Assembly (NCBI RefSeq): GCF_001705665.1
Contig: NZ_MDHA01000056.1
Span: forward strand, 1-42,093
Direction: 5' to 3'
DNA length: 42,093 nt
Source of the DNA: Thioclava sp. SK-1
Lineage (GTDB): Bacteria; Pseudomonadota; Alphaproteobacteria; Rhodobacterales; Rhodobacteraceae
Of this stretch, positions 17,576 to 26,336 are shown one piece after another. The translations under genes and the position numbers were made by a program. Numbering within the stretch: the stretch's first letter is position 1; every line of letters begins with the position of its first letter. Below the pieces are notes generated by a model. The model was not told the DNA's origin. It saw only the letters and a list, made by a program, of their open reading frames with translations, and did no database searches.

Positions 17576-19725
17576 TCACCCTCCTCCATGCGCCACCGCG
17601 GCCGTTGTGAGGAAGGCGTGCTGACCACGTCCTCTTCCGATGGAAGAACGGTCAGGGGGGCCGGAAGCGCGTTCTCGGCCTTGGGGATCACGCCGGACAG
17701 CAGCCCACGCTTCTTTCTAGAAACCGCAGGACAGTGCCCGGCAACGACATCCAGACCAAGCCAAAGCTGCTGCCGATTACGCTCGACGTCGGCCCGTGTC
17801 GGCGCGAGAGCGGAAATACCGAGCCGTTGCGAGGCTGCGCGGTCCTCTTCCGAAAAATCGGCCAGAGCCTGATCGATGACATCTTGTGTCAGCTCCGCCT
17901 CTGCCTCGAAACGCCGCCGCAGGTTGGTGCAGGCTTCTGTCCAAAGATCCAGAGACAGGCCGTCGAACCCCTTTGCGCGGGTGCGCGCCACGACCCATAC
18001 ACCATCAAGGTGCACCTCAATCAGCCCCAGGTCTTCATGATCTACCCGAATTTCGACTTCGAGATCAGGGTTGGAGAGGAAGTAGTCCTCCACCGTCTGG
18101 CAGGTATAGAAGATACCTGCAAATCGAACACCGCGCCCGGAAATGGTCCGGGTATACTTCCGGCCGAACGCACCCAGGCGCTCGAACCGGCCCGGTTGCC
18201 GAGGTTTTCCGACCGTCGAGCACAGCTCCCGCCAACAATTCAGCGGCGTCTGTCCACCAAGGCCTCCATGTGGCTTGTTGTTGTACACGTCGACAACGAA
18301 GCGCACCAAGATCCGTGTCAGCTCGTCGTCCGCAAGCGCCGCATAGTCTTCAGGTTTGAAGTCGCCCTTTTCGACGATGTTCGAATATGTGCGCGCACTC
18401 AGGCACTGCATCAGGTCCACACCGAAGGTCCGGAAACACCGTTCGACATGCCCACGCAACTTGGGCGCGCCCGCGGGAGGAAACATGACCGTACCACGCA
18501 GGTCAGTCACAGCAGCTCGGAAGTCGAAGTTCGCAAAGGCAACGCCTTGGTCAGAGGCAACGGTCTCGAACCCAGTCCCCGGCCAAAAGGGCAGTTTGCA
18601 CCCGAAGAGCTTTGCCAACTCAGACTTGTCGCGCGTGGCAAGGTCCAACGCGGCAATCGCGTCTTCAGTGTTGGGGGCAGCACATACCTTCACCGAGAGG
18701 ATCAGCCGCGTTCGGACATCGATCACCACGTAGATCCAGCGTCGCCCCTTCGGCAACGCCTTGATCTGTTCTTCGGTCAGATGCCCGAACACGCCGGCTT
18801 CCGCGAAAAAGGTGATCAGATCGACCTTCCACTCATCAACCTCCAGCCGCTCTCCGGGACGCAGGACGTTGAGGCCCTCTCCGATGATTGCAAAATGCCT
18901 GTTGGCCGCCTCCAGCCCCTGGCGCTGGCACATGACGTAATAGGGCTCGAGACGGTTGATCTCCCTGTAGATGGTACTATCGGACGGCACTTCCAAAGCC
19001 GGTAGGCCGCGGTCTACCCGAAAGGCATTGGCCAGCCGAAACGCCCGCTTTGCCTGCCGAATGACACTTTTCTTGGAGGGGCGTTTGAAGCTGGCATAAC
19101 GATCTGCGCACTTCCGCAGCAGTGCCGCACTCTCTGGGCCGAATTTCACCTTTGTACGACCGGCCAAGTGCCTCTTATCGATAAGCGCAAGAACGGAACG
19201 CCCTGCATCCTGGTACTTTCGCACCCATCGCAATAGGGCCGACGAGCTTGGCGGGTCGATTTCGTTTCGCGAGCGTTTCTTGCCGCAGTACTTGCGTTTC
19301 TGGGCAGGCCCTTCGGGTTGAGGGATATGCTTCTCTATCTGCGGGGCGACCTTGAGAATCCAAGCGTCGACGTCCCTCCAATCCCGTCCGATTTCTTCGC
19401 GCGCCTCGGCATCCAGAAAGAAATCGCACCATGTCTGTCGGAAGAATACCTTCCCGCGTTGCTTGCGCGGCAACTGGGAGACGACCTGCTCTCCGAACTT
19501 GGTTCGCTGTCGCGCCGCCTCCTCGCTGTGGTAGCCGTCCTGTACAACGATATGACCCGTCCTCAGGCCATCGTTGATCTCATCGTAGGTCAGCTCATCA
19601 AAAGCAACATTTCCGTCAACTTCGCGCGTGACGGTAACCCCCAAAGGCCCTTGGTCAACGACCAAGCTGGCTATGCCGCCATGGCGGATTTGCGAGTATG
19701 GCTCCAGACGAATGATCTCGTTCAT
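17572..19725 (-). CDS. tniA: TniA/TnsB-family DDE transposase (module 1)
   Basis: 717 residues. The N-terminal third carries helix-turn-helix-like DNA-binding segments (LLRWVRKYQDAGRSVLALIDKR-type). The integrase-fold core has the catalytic triad D297 (LEVDEWKVDL), D392 (ASDQG) and E428 (RGHVERCF), with 35 residues between the second Asp and the Glu, as in retroviral-type transposases. A Mu-type beta-barrel-like C-terminal part follows. It would bind the element ends and catalyse strand transfer, with TnsA cutting the other strand. Overlaps tnsA upstream and tniB downstream by 4 bases each. Clearly diverged from the module 2 copy despite identical length. Confidence 0.93.
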   Translation of the reverse strand: MNEIIRLEPYSQIRHGGIASLVVDQGPLGVTVTREVDGNVAFDELTYDEINDGLRTGHIVVQDGYHSEEAARQRTKFGEQVVSQLPRKQRGKVFFRQTWCDFFLDAEAREEIGRDWRDVDAWILKVAPQIEKHIPQPEGPAQKRKYCGKKRSRNEIDPPSSSALLRWVRKYQDAGRSVLALIDKRHLAGRTKVKFGPESAALLRKCADRYASFKRPSKKSVIRQAKRAFRLANAFRVDRGLPALEVPSDSTIYREINRLEPYYVMCQRQGLEAANRHFAIIGEGLNVLRPGERLEVDEWKVDLITFFAEAGVFGHLTEEQIKALPKGRRWIYVVIDVRTRLILSVKVCAAPNTEDAIAALDLATRDKSELAKLFGCKLPFWPGTGFETVASDQGVAFANFDFRAAVTDLRGTVMFPPAGAPKLRGHVERCFRTFGVDLMQCLSARTYSNIVEKGDFKPEDYAALADDELTRILVRFVVDVYNNKPHGGLGGQTPLNCWRELCSTVGKPRQPGRFERLGAFGRKYTRTISGRGVRFAGIFYTCQTVEDYFLSNPDLEVEIRVDHEDLGLIEVHLDGVWVVARTRAKGFDGLSLDLWTEACTNLRRRFEAEAELTQDVIDQALADFSEEDRAASQRLGISALAPTRADVERNRQQLWLGLDVVAGHCPAVSRKKRGLLSGVIPKAENALPAPLTVLPSEEDVVSTPSSQRPRWRMEEGE

Positions 19726-20399
19726 TTCGAGCCTCCTTCGACCAGCATCTCGAGGTCGATGATGCCGTCCTCAAGCGGCCTCAGTACGCCAGCATAGATC
19801 GCCTTGAAGACCTCAGGCCATGCCCTCCCCCCGATGGCAGCCCGCGCGATCAGATCGCGGATTTTAACCGGCAGCTCAAGCTCGGCCGCCAAGCCTGCAA
19901 TGATAGACGCGGCTTCCGGATCGTCTTCACGCCTGTAGGCCAAGAGGCGGCGCGCATTCAGGGCTTCCCACTGGTCGTAATTCTCCTCGGTGATCAGAAC
20001 CAAGGTCTCGGCGAACTCTGGCGGCATAGCCGCCGCTACAAAGCTCAGTTGCTCTTCAAGATTTTGGGCCTTGGCGCGTGCCGCAGGCTTCACCTCAGCG
20101 CCGACCTTGGTTCCATCAGCAAAGATGTAAACCTGGTCGATCACCTTATGCCGCGAGCGACCTTCTGCATCGACGTACTCGATGGATGAAGGTTGCTCCA
20201 CCATGTCGGCTACGGAATAGATGGCAGAGGTCGTGACGAAAGCGTCGAACTCACCAAGGCTGTCAAATTTCACTTTCTGGCTTGCGCCGCCATATGGCCG
20301 GAAAGCGCCCGTCTCTACATAGGTTCGCGCCCTAGAGCGCTCCGAAAGGTTGCGTGTGGAACGGCTGGCCCGAGGGGCCACGAAGATATCTGTTTTCAT
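19722..20399 (-). CDS. tnsA: TnsA-like endonuclease subunit (module 1), catalytic residues present
   Basis: 225 residues. The order DSLGE, VEQPSSIEYVDAEG, VIDQVY, then GAEVKP matches the TnsA nuclease fold: E50, D88 and E102-x-K104 are the likely catalytic set. TnsA cleaves the 5' ends of the transposon, giving clean cut-and-paste rather than cointegrates. The protein is slightly shorter than E. coli TnsA, and the C-terminal half, which contacts TnsC in Tn7, is less recognisable. No good ribosome-binding site is seen before the ATG (an A-run precedes it). First gene of the operon. Confidence 0.75.
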   Translation of the reverse strand: MKTDIFVAPRASRSTRNLSERSRARTYVETGAFRPYGGASQKVKFDSLGEFDAFVTTSAIYSVADMVEQPSSIEYVDAEGRSRHKVIDQVYIFADGTKVGAEVKPAARAKAQNLEEQLSFVAAAMPPEFAETLVLITEENYDQWEALNARRLLAYRREDDPEAASIIAGLAAELELPVKIRDLIARAAIGGRAWPEVFKAIYAGVLRPLEDGIIDLEMLVEGGSK

Positions 20400-20504
20400 G
20401 TTTTTTTACGGTGTGCGAGATCACCCGTGTGCCATGCTGACCACGGTGAACCGCTCACGGTCCTCTTGTCGATTGATGGAAGACGGCCGAGCGCGACCGA
20501 TCGG

Positions 20505-20622
20505 GTCAGGTGACCCGGCCGTCAGACTTGACTTTCGAGGGGAATCGAGAGACCTTCAGGATGTCGGCTACCAAACGACGTGAAGGCCCTTGAGAGTCCG
20601 CTCTCGGGGCTTTTCTTTTTTC
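20505..20622 (+). ncRNA. Candidate small RNA on the plus strand, divergent from tnsA
   Basis: Three consecutive potential stem-loops are readable on the plus strand: a CTTTCGA/TCGAGAG stem around 20532-20551, CCTTCA (20553-20558) with TGAAGG (20581-20586), and the terminator stem at 20586-20610 with its T-tail. No protein-coding gene of recognisable type ends here on this strand. The transcript start and promoter are not identified; a TTGACT at 20528-20533 has no convincing -10 partner. The RNA could be a leader, an antisense regulator of the transposition operon, or the 3' end of a lost gene. Confidence 0.3.
20586..20622 (+). terminator. Strong intrinsic terminator on the plus strand
   Basis: A G+C-rich stem GCCCTTGAGAG / CTCTCGGGGC with a four-base TCCG loop and one bulge (20586-20610) is followed by TTTTCTTTTTT. 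It works only in the plus direction, towards the HTH gene, which is on the minus strand and ends at 20630. Confidence 0.8.
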
Positions 20623-20629
20623 TAGATCA

Positions 20630-20863
20630 TCACTTCTGATCCTCCTTTTTTCTCACACCGGCGGCAGACCAAAGATCATCTGGGCGAAAGCCAGTGCGCT
20701 CGGCGATTGCCGCTTCGATCCTCGGCGATCTCTTCCTACCGGCCAATACGTTCGACACCGCAGGTCGGCTGTACCCGATACTCTCAGCAAGCTCCGTGAT
20801 CGTCGTCCCGGACATCCCGAGATGCAGTTTCACAATCTGCTGACGCATTTTATCGGCATCCAT
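20630..20863 (-). CDS. Small helix-turn-helix transcriptional regulator (Xre/Ner-like)
   Basis: 77 residues. A helix-turn-helix covers TITELAESIGYSRPAVSNVLAGRKRS (about 21-46), followed by a short tail (GFRPDDLWS) typical of small Xre or Ner-like regulators of mobile elements. It lies 230 bases upstream of tnsA on the same strand and is a candidate regulator of the transposition operon. The leader before its ATG carries a direct repeat of CGTGAAA (within 20865-20885) and a CGAACGTTTCG near-palindrome, which could be autoregulatory operators. Confidence 0.75.
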   Translation of the reverse strand: MDADKMRQQIVKLHLGMSGTTITELAESIGYSRPAVSNVLAGRKRSPRIEAAIAERTGFRPDDLWSAAGVRKKEDQK

Positions 20864-21799
20864 ATTTCACGGCCTTTCACGGGAACGAACGTTTCGAATT
20901 GCATTGGGAATGGATCCCGCGGCAGGCTAATTCTACGAATCCCCGAGACCGCCATGCAAGAAAATAATCCACCCGGAGGGCTCTAATTAGAAGGAAATTG
21001 ACAAATAGATCTGACACTTAACATACCTTTCCCTTCGAATGTCAGATGGCGATTCTACAGTGGTCATTGAGCTCGAAACCAATGTTTCCGAAGGCCTCAA
21101 GACACCTTGATGCGATCAAAGGGATGTTCTCCATTTACGCCGCCTCATGCCAACGTCTAAATCGTGTCCTAACGAAAGCGGCTCTGATCGCAAACATTCA
21201 GCCATGGGTGCAACGTGACGACGATCTGTTGCTTCTCGAAGATTTCGCATTTGGACGCGTCGAGGATACGGTCCATTTCAAGAACTGATTTCACAGCTTT
21301 CCTGGGCGCAAGCACCTGATTATCGGCAACCACGATGATGAAGCGCTGGTCCTGCAACCTTGGGCTAACATCGTTGACATGACAGAACTACGGGACGGCG
21401 AACAAAGCCTTTGCCCTTCGACTACCCGATGATCACCTAGAACGGTGCTCACAGAGGCGGGTTGCAACTTCTCAGGGAGCGTAAACGGTGGCTTGGCTCC
21501 CGAGACTTCAAAATCGCCAGTGAACAAACACTGACACGATATGAAGCACGGGAACGAAGTTACCTGAAAACGCGATGCCCAGACAATGGTCCCGCCGCAA
21601 GCAGCACCCGTCGCTCGCAGTCCTATCTTCTGCTTGGGCCCGATGCATACTCGCGCTAAGCTTTGGCGCGAAGGGCGGAGAGTGGTCATTCGCTGCGGGT
21701 GCAGCAAATGATCACGAATCCTAAGAAACGGACATTGAGAATGCCTTCGGAAATTGGCCGGAAAAAGGAAAGTGCTTTGAAAAATTCTATCAACATTCT
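20864..21799. other. 936-base region without a recognised gene
   Basis: An 80-codon plus-strand frame (21046-21288) is open but has no recognisable features, and I do not call it. Notable sequence: a perfect inverted repeat ATCTGACA (21009-21016) / TGTCAGAT (21040-21047) in an AT-rich stretch, a candidate transposon end. Around 21650-21720 is DNA of a type common between genes in roseobacters (GCGCGAAGGGCGGA, GTGCAGCAAATGATCAC). The region separates the HTH gene of module 1 from the convergent end of the subtilase gene. Confidence 0.45.
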
Positions 21800-24349
21800 T
21801 CAGCTTTGAATCTCAACGGGAACTGCGATCTGGTTTGAAATCTCAGTATATAGATCGGTTTCAACATCGGTCCGCAAGGTGAGTACCAAAGCATATCGGA
21901 CGCGTCGTTCAAAGCGAGACAAAGCGGGCTTTTCTCGCCACCAGCCACCAACCGGATGGATTGCTAAGCCGTTAAGACTGGCCAAGTCAGAGGCATACCC
22001 CTGCCAAATGTCACTGTGCAGCGAACCTCGGTCGCGTAGACGTTGGCCAAGTAGCCAACCATCACCGCCTCCGCCACCAATGGCATCATCTTCCTCACGG
22101 GCCGCAGCATTGATCCGCTTTCTGAACCGTTCATTGCTTTCTTCGGGTCGCTTAAAGGCAAATCTCAATCCGTGGCCGGGATAGCTATGGCGCTTATTCC
22201 AACCCCGCTCCCCTGGGTTGGGTTCGATGAAATAGCTCAGTGTCACTCGCAATTCGACGGGCGTGTTTTCCAGTTCAGTGAGTTTCGCAACTGGCCAAGG
22301 CAACTGATGAAAAACCATTTCGTTGGTTTTGACGCCGCCAGCTTCTTTCACGAAAGGTGTGATTTCACGCTGGATCACAAGGGAAACGTCGTTGTCCACG
22401 CTGGACAAAGCACGTGCCAAGCTAGGCACCCCAAAGCCGTAGCGCCGTGTGAGGATGCGCATTTCTGCCTTTGACGGCTTCTCTGGAGCATGCCCACGCA
22501 TGCGCGGGGTCCAATCGGCGGATTGCACGACTAATGCACGAACTGTTTCAGGCCAAAGGCCAGGTTTTGCTGCCATAATCTGGGCCGCCATACGGGATGC
22601 ATTGGCGGTTGCAGCACTTGTGTCGAATGATGTTGTGAATGCCGCTTCTTCCGGACGTCTGAAAGTCGTCAAAAGCCCGAGGTCATCCACCTTCATTGTG
22701 TGACCAGTTGCTGGTTCAACTGCGTGATTGCCGCCCTCGAAAACGACGTCTGGCTTTAGGGGCCAATCATGGGACCAGGTGAGGGAGGTGCGACTTGCCG
22801 GGGATAGATCCCCGGCGGCAGGAACAGCTTGCCAACCAGCAAGCGCTGGCTCGGTGATGTTGAGCTTTTCCGTGGACGCACCAACAGTCAGGACATTCCA
22901 AGCCTGAGCGGGGTTTTCTATGGCCGCACTATCATTTTGGTCCATGTACTCATTGGCAGGGTAGGCATTGTGGATATTGCCCGCCGACACCGCAATGAAG
23001 CGTTGGGTTTCACCTTCTCCGTAGGCCAGTTCATCCAAGCACGCAGACCAAGACGAAGGTCGCCCAGTCAGATATGTGTCTGAGCTTGTGACTGCCAAAC
23101 AAAACGCACGATCTCGAAGCGGCGCTCGCATCTCAGGTAAACTGACTGCTGACGCCGTGATGTGACCATATAGCTCAGGATCATTTACACCAAAGTCGGG
23201 CAAGATTTTGACTGATTCAAGTCGATGGGTCAGCTCGACTTCGCCTTGGCCGTATATCTGATCCGTCAGATCACCATAGAGCGCTATTCCACTCATCTGA
23301 GTTCCGTGTCCACCCCATCCATTTGCACTGACATCTTCGACAGACGGGTCAAACTGCCAGTGCTGTTGGTCCTCGGCGTTCAGGGCGGGGCGGATCAAGG
23401 GATGGCGATGGGTAGTGCCACTATCGAGGATACAGACGGCAGGCGCATCATCATCGGGAGGCGTGATCCGCGCGAGAAAATCGTCAGCCCATTCATGCTG
23501 TTCAGAACCTTCCATCAGCACAAACGGGGAGGGTGTGTCTTTGGCAAGGCGCAATTCAGCAATGGCGTCTGTGTTAACTAAGATGCGTGCTAGTTGCCGC
23601 GCAGTTCCTCGTGCAAGCAAAACATCACGCTCAGCAAATCTGATGAAACTTTCGCGGCACGTCATACCGACGGCTTCTGCAGCGTGGGTAAACACAGCCT
23701 GACGTTCATTGCGCAACCAAACTTCCCACCACACTTCTGTGTCCGGATCTGGGTAGGTTGCGGGGGCGTCTGTAAAAATAGACCGCACTTGTCCTAGCCG
23801 CGCAGCTTCAACTGATGCAATAAGCGCATTGTTTTTCGGGCGGCGTGATTTCTGGATGCGGTCGCCGTTTGCATCAAGCTTGAATGCGCCCTGATCGTCT
23901 TTTTCGTAAGTGTAGTTATCCTTTTCAGGATCGGAAAAATCATCAATCCGTTTAGAATAGTGATCGATCTTTGCGTCCGGAACAAACAATGTCGCTGTGA
24001 TCTTTGCCGGATCAGCCTCGGAAGGGCGCACAGTGAGGAGTTCAATCTGCGATCTACCTTGCCGTGCTTCAAGTTTTTCGACGATGGCTGGATTAGAGGC
24101 GTTCACGTCAATCTCAAGATAAAACCCAGGTGTGCCTGCAGAAATGCCTGGTTCACGCGCTGTCCGTTGCATCTCGGCAGCCGCGAGCGCGGCATTAAAT
24201 GATGCCTGCAAATCCATTGCGTGATTTGCTCGGTTGCGATCGGGTGTCTTACCACCGCCCCCGCCAGCGCTAGGTGACGTGAAACGTTCGGTATTGCCCT
24301 GATTTGGAAGATAAAAATGTCCCTTTGGGTCGGGTCGGGTGTCGGCCAC
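21800..24349 (-). CDS. Subtilisin-like (S8) serine protease, partner of adjacent AAA ATPase
   Basis: 849 residues with no signal peptide, so it is cytoplasmic. The S8 catalytic residues are recognisable: D309 (AVCILDSGT), H348 (GGHGTQMSG), oxyanion Asn458 (VSAGN) and S578 (FDTSAATANASR, in place of the usual GTSMA). The N-terminal 290 residues are mostly charged and carry a glycine-rich patch near 28-33. A roughly 250-residue C-terminal domain follows the protease. The gene starts 12 bases after the stop of the AAA gene, so the two form an operon. S8/AAA pairs recur in accessory islands and are thought to act as regulated proteases in conflict with phage or plasmids (inference from family context). 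Substrate unknown. Confidence 0.85.
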   Translation of the reverse strand: MADTRPDPKGHFYLPNQGNTERFTSPSAGGGGGKTPDRNRANHAMDLQASFNAALAAAEMQRTAREPGISAGTPGFYLEIDVNASNPAIVEKLEARQGRSQIELLTVRPSEADPAKITATLFVPDAKIDHYSKRIDDFSDPEKDNYTYEKDDQGAFKLDANGDRIQKSRRPKNNALIASVEAARLGQVRSIFTDAPATYPDPDTEVWWEVWLRNERQAVFTHAAEAVGMTCRESFIRFAERDVLLARGTARQLARILVNTDAIAELRLAKDTPSPFVLMEGSEQHEWADDFLARITPPDDDAPAVCILDSGTTHRHPLIRPALNAEDQQHWQFDPSVEDVSANGWGGHGTQMSGIALYGDLTDQIYGQGEVELTHRLESVKILPDFGVNDPELYGHITASAVSLPEMRAPLRDRAFCLAVTSSDTYLTGRPSSWSACLDELAYGEGETQRFIAVSAGNIHNAYPANEYMDQNDSAAIENPAQAWNVLTVGASTEKLNITEPALAGWQAVPAAGDLSPASRTSLTWSHDWPLKPDVVFEGGNHAVEPATGHTMKVDDLGLLTTFRRPEEAAFTTSFDTSAATANASRMAAQIMAAKPGLWPETVRALVVQSADWTPRMRGHAPEKPSKAEMRILTRRYGFGVPSLARALSSVDNDVSLVIQREITPFVKEAGGVKTNEMVFHQLPWPVAKLTELENTPVELRVTLSYFIEPNPGERGWNKRHSYPGHGLRFAFKRPEESNERFRKRINAAAREEDDAIGGGGGDGWLLGQRLRDRGSLHSDIWQGYASDLASLNGLAIHPVGGWWREKPALSRFERRVRYALVLTLRTDVETDLYTEISNQIAVPVEIQS

Positions 24350-24361
24350 TAATGCTGCCCT

Positions 24362-25339
24362 TTATGTTCTCGGGGAATGCTGGCGATCTAAAACTGCAGC
24401 TTGAATGTCTGCCAAGGTGATTGAAAATCGGTCATCTAAAACCGAGCGCTTTGCAGCTTCATCAGCGATCCGGCTGAGGTCGGCCTGACTGAGGCTTCCA
24501 CTAGCTTCGACTGCCTTATCCCAGTCGATACCTTTCGTTTCGAATGTTGCAAGGCGGCGCTTTAGGATCCCCTTAGCAATGTCGGGCGTCGGCATAGCAT
24601 ATTCGATAACGTCATCAAATCGCCTGAACAGTGCAGGGTCTAAGAGTTCCGGGTGATTTGTTGCTGCAATAATTAGGCCATCGCTGTCATCATTCTCCAG
24701 CAATTGCAAAAATGAATTTAGAACACGCCGAATTTCACCCACATCGTTGGTATCGGATCGTCGCGATCCGATTGCGTCAAATTCGTCAAAAAAATAAACA
24801 CCATCGGTTTGCCGCATTGCTTCGAATAGAAGTCGCAGCTTCGACGCAGTTTCACCCATAAAGCGAGTTATAAGGCTCTCAAAAACCACTGTGAATAACG
24901 GTAGCTTCAGCTCCCCAGCAAGTGCCGAAGCAGTCATTGTCTTTCCGGCTCCCGGAGGACCGATCAAGAGAATTTTGCGGCGTGGTGTGAGCCCATGTTC
25001 AGCAAGACGGTGCCGTTGACGGTGCTCGATGGTTATCCGTTTTAGTCGTTCCGCAAGTGTGTCTGTGAGGACCATGGCGGAAAGCCTCGTGTCAGAATAG
25101 CTCACTGACACTAGTTCGCCGAGATCGCCTCGTGGCTGGGCAAGAGGCACCGGGCGCGCCAACTTTTTATTCTTCTGTGTACGCGCCTTTTCAACAACGT
25201 CCCTAAGCTCCGTCGCTAACTTGTTATGCCCCTTTCTCGCTTCGCTTGCGGCAACCTGAAGTGCAACGGACAAGAATTGTTCGTTGTCATCGTCTATGTG
25301 GCTACGCAAAAGCGCGAGGATCTGCTTTGAGGTGGTCAT
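24362..25339 (-). CDS. AAA+ ATPase paired with S8 protease
   Basis: 325 residues using ATG 25339. A GTG eight codons upstream (25363) is possible, but the protein beginning MTTSKQILALLRSH looks like the natural N-terminus of this family. The N-terminal roughly 90 residues are helical and charged. The AAA+ core follows: Walker A GPPGAGKT (127-134 from this start), Walker B VYFFDEFDAIG (D185, E186), sensor AATNHPELLDPALFRRFD with the arginine finger. It probably gates or activates the downstream protease by ATP-driven remodelling, as a separate-subunit analogue of Lon or FtsH. First gene of a two-gene operon transcribed towards module 1. Confidence 0.85.
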   Translation of the reverse strand: MTTSKQILALLRSHIDDDNEQFLSVALQVAASEARKGHNKLATELRDVVEKARTQKNKKLARPVPLAQPRGDLGELVSVSYSDTRLSAMVLTDTLAERLKRITIEHRQRHRLAEHGLTPRRKILLIGPPGAGKTMTASALAGELKLPLFTVVFESLITRFMGETASKLRLLFEAMRQTDGVYFFDEFDAIGSRRSDTNDVGEIRRVLNSFLQLLENDDSDGLIIAATNHPELLDPALFRRFDDVIEYAMPTPDIAKGILKRRLATFETKGIDWDKAVEASGSLSQADLSRIADEAAKRSVLDDRFSITLADIQAAVLDRQHSPRT

Positions 25340-25636
25340 TTTGTCAACTTGAATGGAATACACCGATTTTCAGGTGCCGGATTTGGTGTTGAGCTTCATC
25401 CTAGAGCAACATGTTTCAGCAAGCAAACTTGTTATGCTCAGGTTGAACGCTGGGGCTGCGCCAACTTTTGTCGCTCATGCTGGACGATGAACGAACGTCT
25501 GGTTTGGCGAAGCTGCGATGCAGCGCCAGGCTGACATACGAAAGGCAGGTTTGGGCCGTCAGCTTTCGATGTTTATCGATTTAGGGCTAAACAGACGTGG
25601 CCCTTTTACGGCAGGCGAAGACATGCGGCCCTTCAA
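25340..25636. other. Upstream region of AAA-S8 operon; no gene seen
   Basis: About 300 bases between the AAA gene start and the IS256 fragment. It should contain the AAA-S8 promoter (minus strand), but no clear hexamers were found. Short open frames on the plus strand look like scrambled transposase debris and are not called. Confidence 0.4.
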
Positions 25637-25870
25637 ACCTTTCCGCCATCGGTGCGCAAAATTATCTACACGACAAACGCCATTGAAAGCCTGAACCGCG
25701 TTATCCGAAAAACCACCAAAACGCGCGGCAGCTTCCCAACCGATGACGCCGCAACCAAGCTGATCTATCTGGCGATCCGCAGCTTCGAGAAGACAGGCAG
25801 AGCCGTCAGATATTGGGTTGCTGCCCGCAATCAGTTCGCTATCCTATACCCTGAACGGTTCAATAAATGA
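25637..25870 (+). pseudogene. IS256-family (mutator) transposase, C-terminal fragment
   Basis: The frame from about 25637 to the TGA at 25868-25870 encodes FPPSVRKIIYTTNAIESLNR, then KTTKTRGSFPTDDAATKL and the C-terminal RFNK. This is the diagnostic C-terminal end of IS256-type transposases (TTNAIESLNR block). Roughly the first 300 residues, including most of the DDE core, are missing. A non-functional remnant. Confidence 0.88.
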
Positions 25871-26038
25871 TCCGGCAAACCTGCATGGGCTAAGCCTCAT
25901 ACACAGAGTTTCGGATACTCCCACACGCTACGCCTGCCATCGTTCAGACCAGCACGAGGTGCATGGCGAAGATCAGCTCACCAAATATTCGCGCTGATTT
26001 TGAATTGTTCCACCAAACATCGCCACAGCCAAACATGC

Positions 26039-26069
26039 AAACGGCCTCGGGTAATCCCCGAGGCCGTTT
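26039..26069. terminator. Symmetrical hairpin, probable bidirectional terminator
   Basis: AAACGGCCTCGGG (26039-26051) and CCCGAGGCCGTTT (26057-26069) form a perfect 13-base stem with a five-base loop. The A/T ends supply short U-tracts in both directions. It lies downstream of the IS256 fragment. Confidence 0.75.
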
Positions 26070-26290
26070 CTCCATCGTCTCAGCCGAAATGACCTTTTGA
26101 GACGTTTAGGTCATGTAGCGTGGCACGCCACAACAACAACTTGTGGGACCCACCTAAAAAACGCCATTGGGGTCACTCTATATACCCGTAAGTCATTGAA
26201 ATAAATCACTGTAAGAAATCCCCTTCGCACCGGCGGCGGCCAGTTTGTCCTTTTGGCACAGGATTAATATCCATCGATTTTCCAAGAAAA

Positions 26291-26310
26291 ATGCCGCCTT
26301 TCGGCGGCAT
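26291..26310 (-). terminator. Intrinsic terminator of transposition operon 2
   Basis: ATGCCGCC / GGCGGCAT with a four-base loop is followed on the minus strand by TTTTTCTTGG. It lies 26 bases beyond the tniQ2 stop codon, so it should end the module 2 operon transcript. Confidence 0.85.
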
Positions 26311-26336
26311 CCAATTCAAAGTCGTCGGCGTCAGGA

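Larger units (their letters stand above)
14727..20399 (-). mobile_element. Tn7-like transposition module 1 (tnsA-tniA-tniB-tniQ)
   Basis: Four genes, all on the minus strand, each start overlapping the previous stop by 4 bases. They encode a TnsA-like nuclease, DDE transposase, AAA regulator and target selector. This is the complete protein set of a Tn7-like/Tn6022-like element with a heteromeric transposase. A separate HTH gene lies upstream at 20630-20863. Element ends were not firmly located. One end is expected beyond the HTH gene (a candidate ACA-ended end lies near 21009-21016). The other is expected left of tniQ, possibly beyond the helicase cargo. Confidence 0.8.
25871..26336. other. 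Gap between IS256 fragment and module 2; terminators and repeats
   Basis: 466 bases without a gene. It holds a strong symmetrical hairpin (26039-26069), a TGACCTTT word (26090-26097), short palindromes such as GTGGGACCCAC, a 13-base sequence also present at 6267-6279 (here 26189-26201), and the module 2 terminator. Confidence 0.6.

Noticed and set aside
20350-20583. 77-codon plus-strand frame ending just before the strong terminator
   Set aside because: Overlaps the tnsA start on the other strand, and its composition is not protein-like. The terminator is better explained by a small RNA or a lost gene.
21046-21288. 80-codon plus-strand frame right of the HTH gene
   Set aside because: It starts inside the candidate transposon-end repeat and has no features. 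An overlapping minus-strand frame is equally open.
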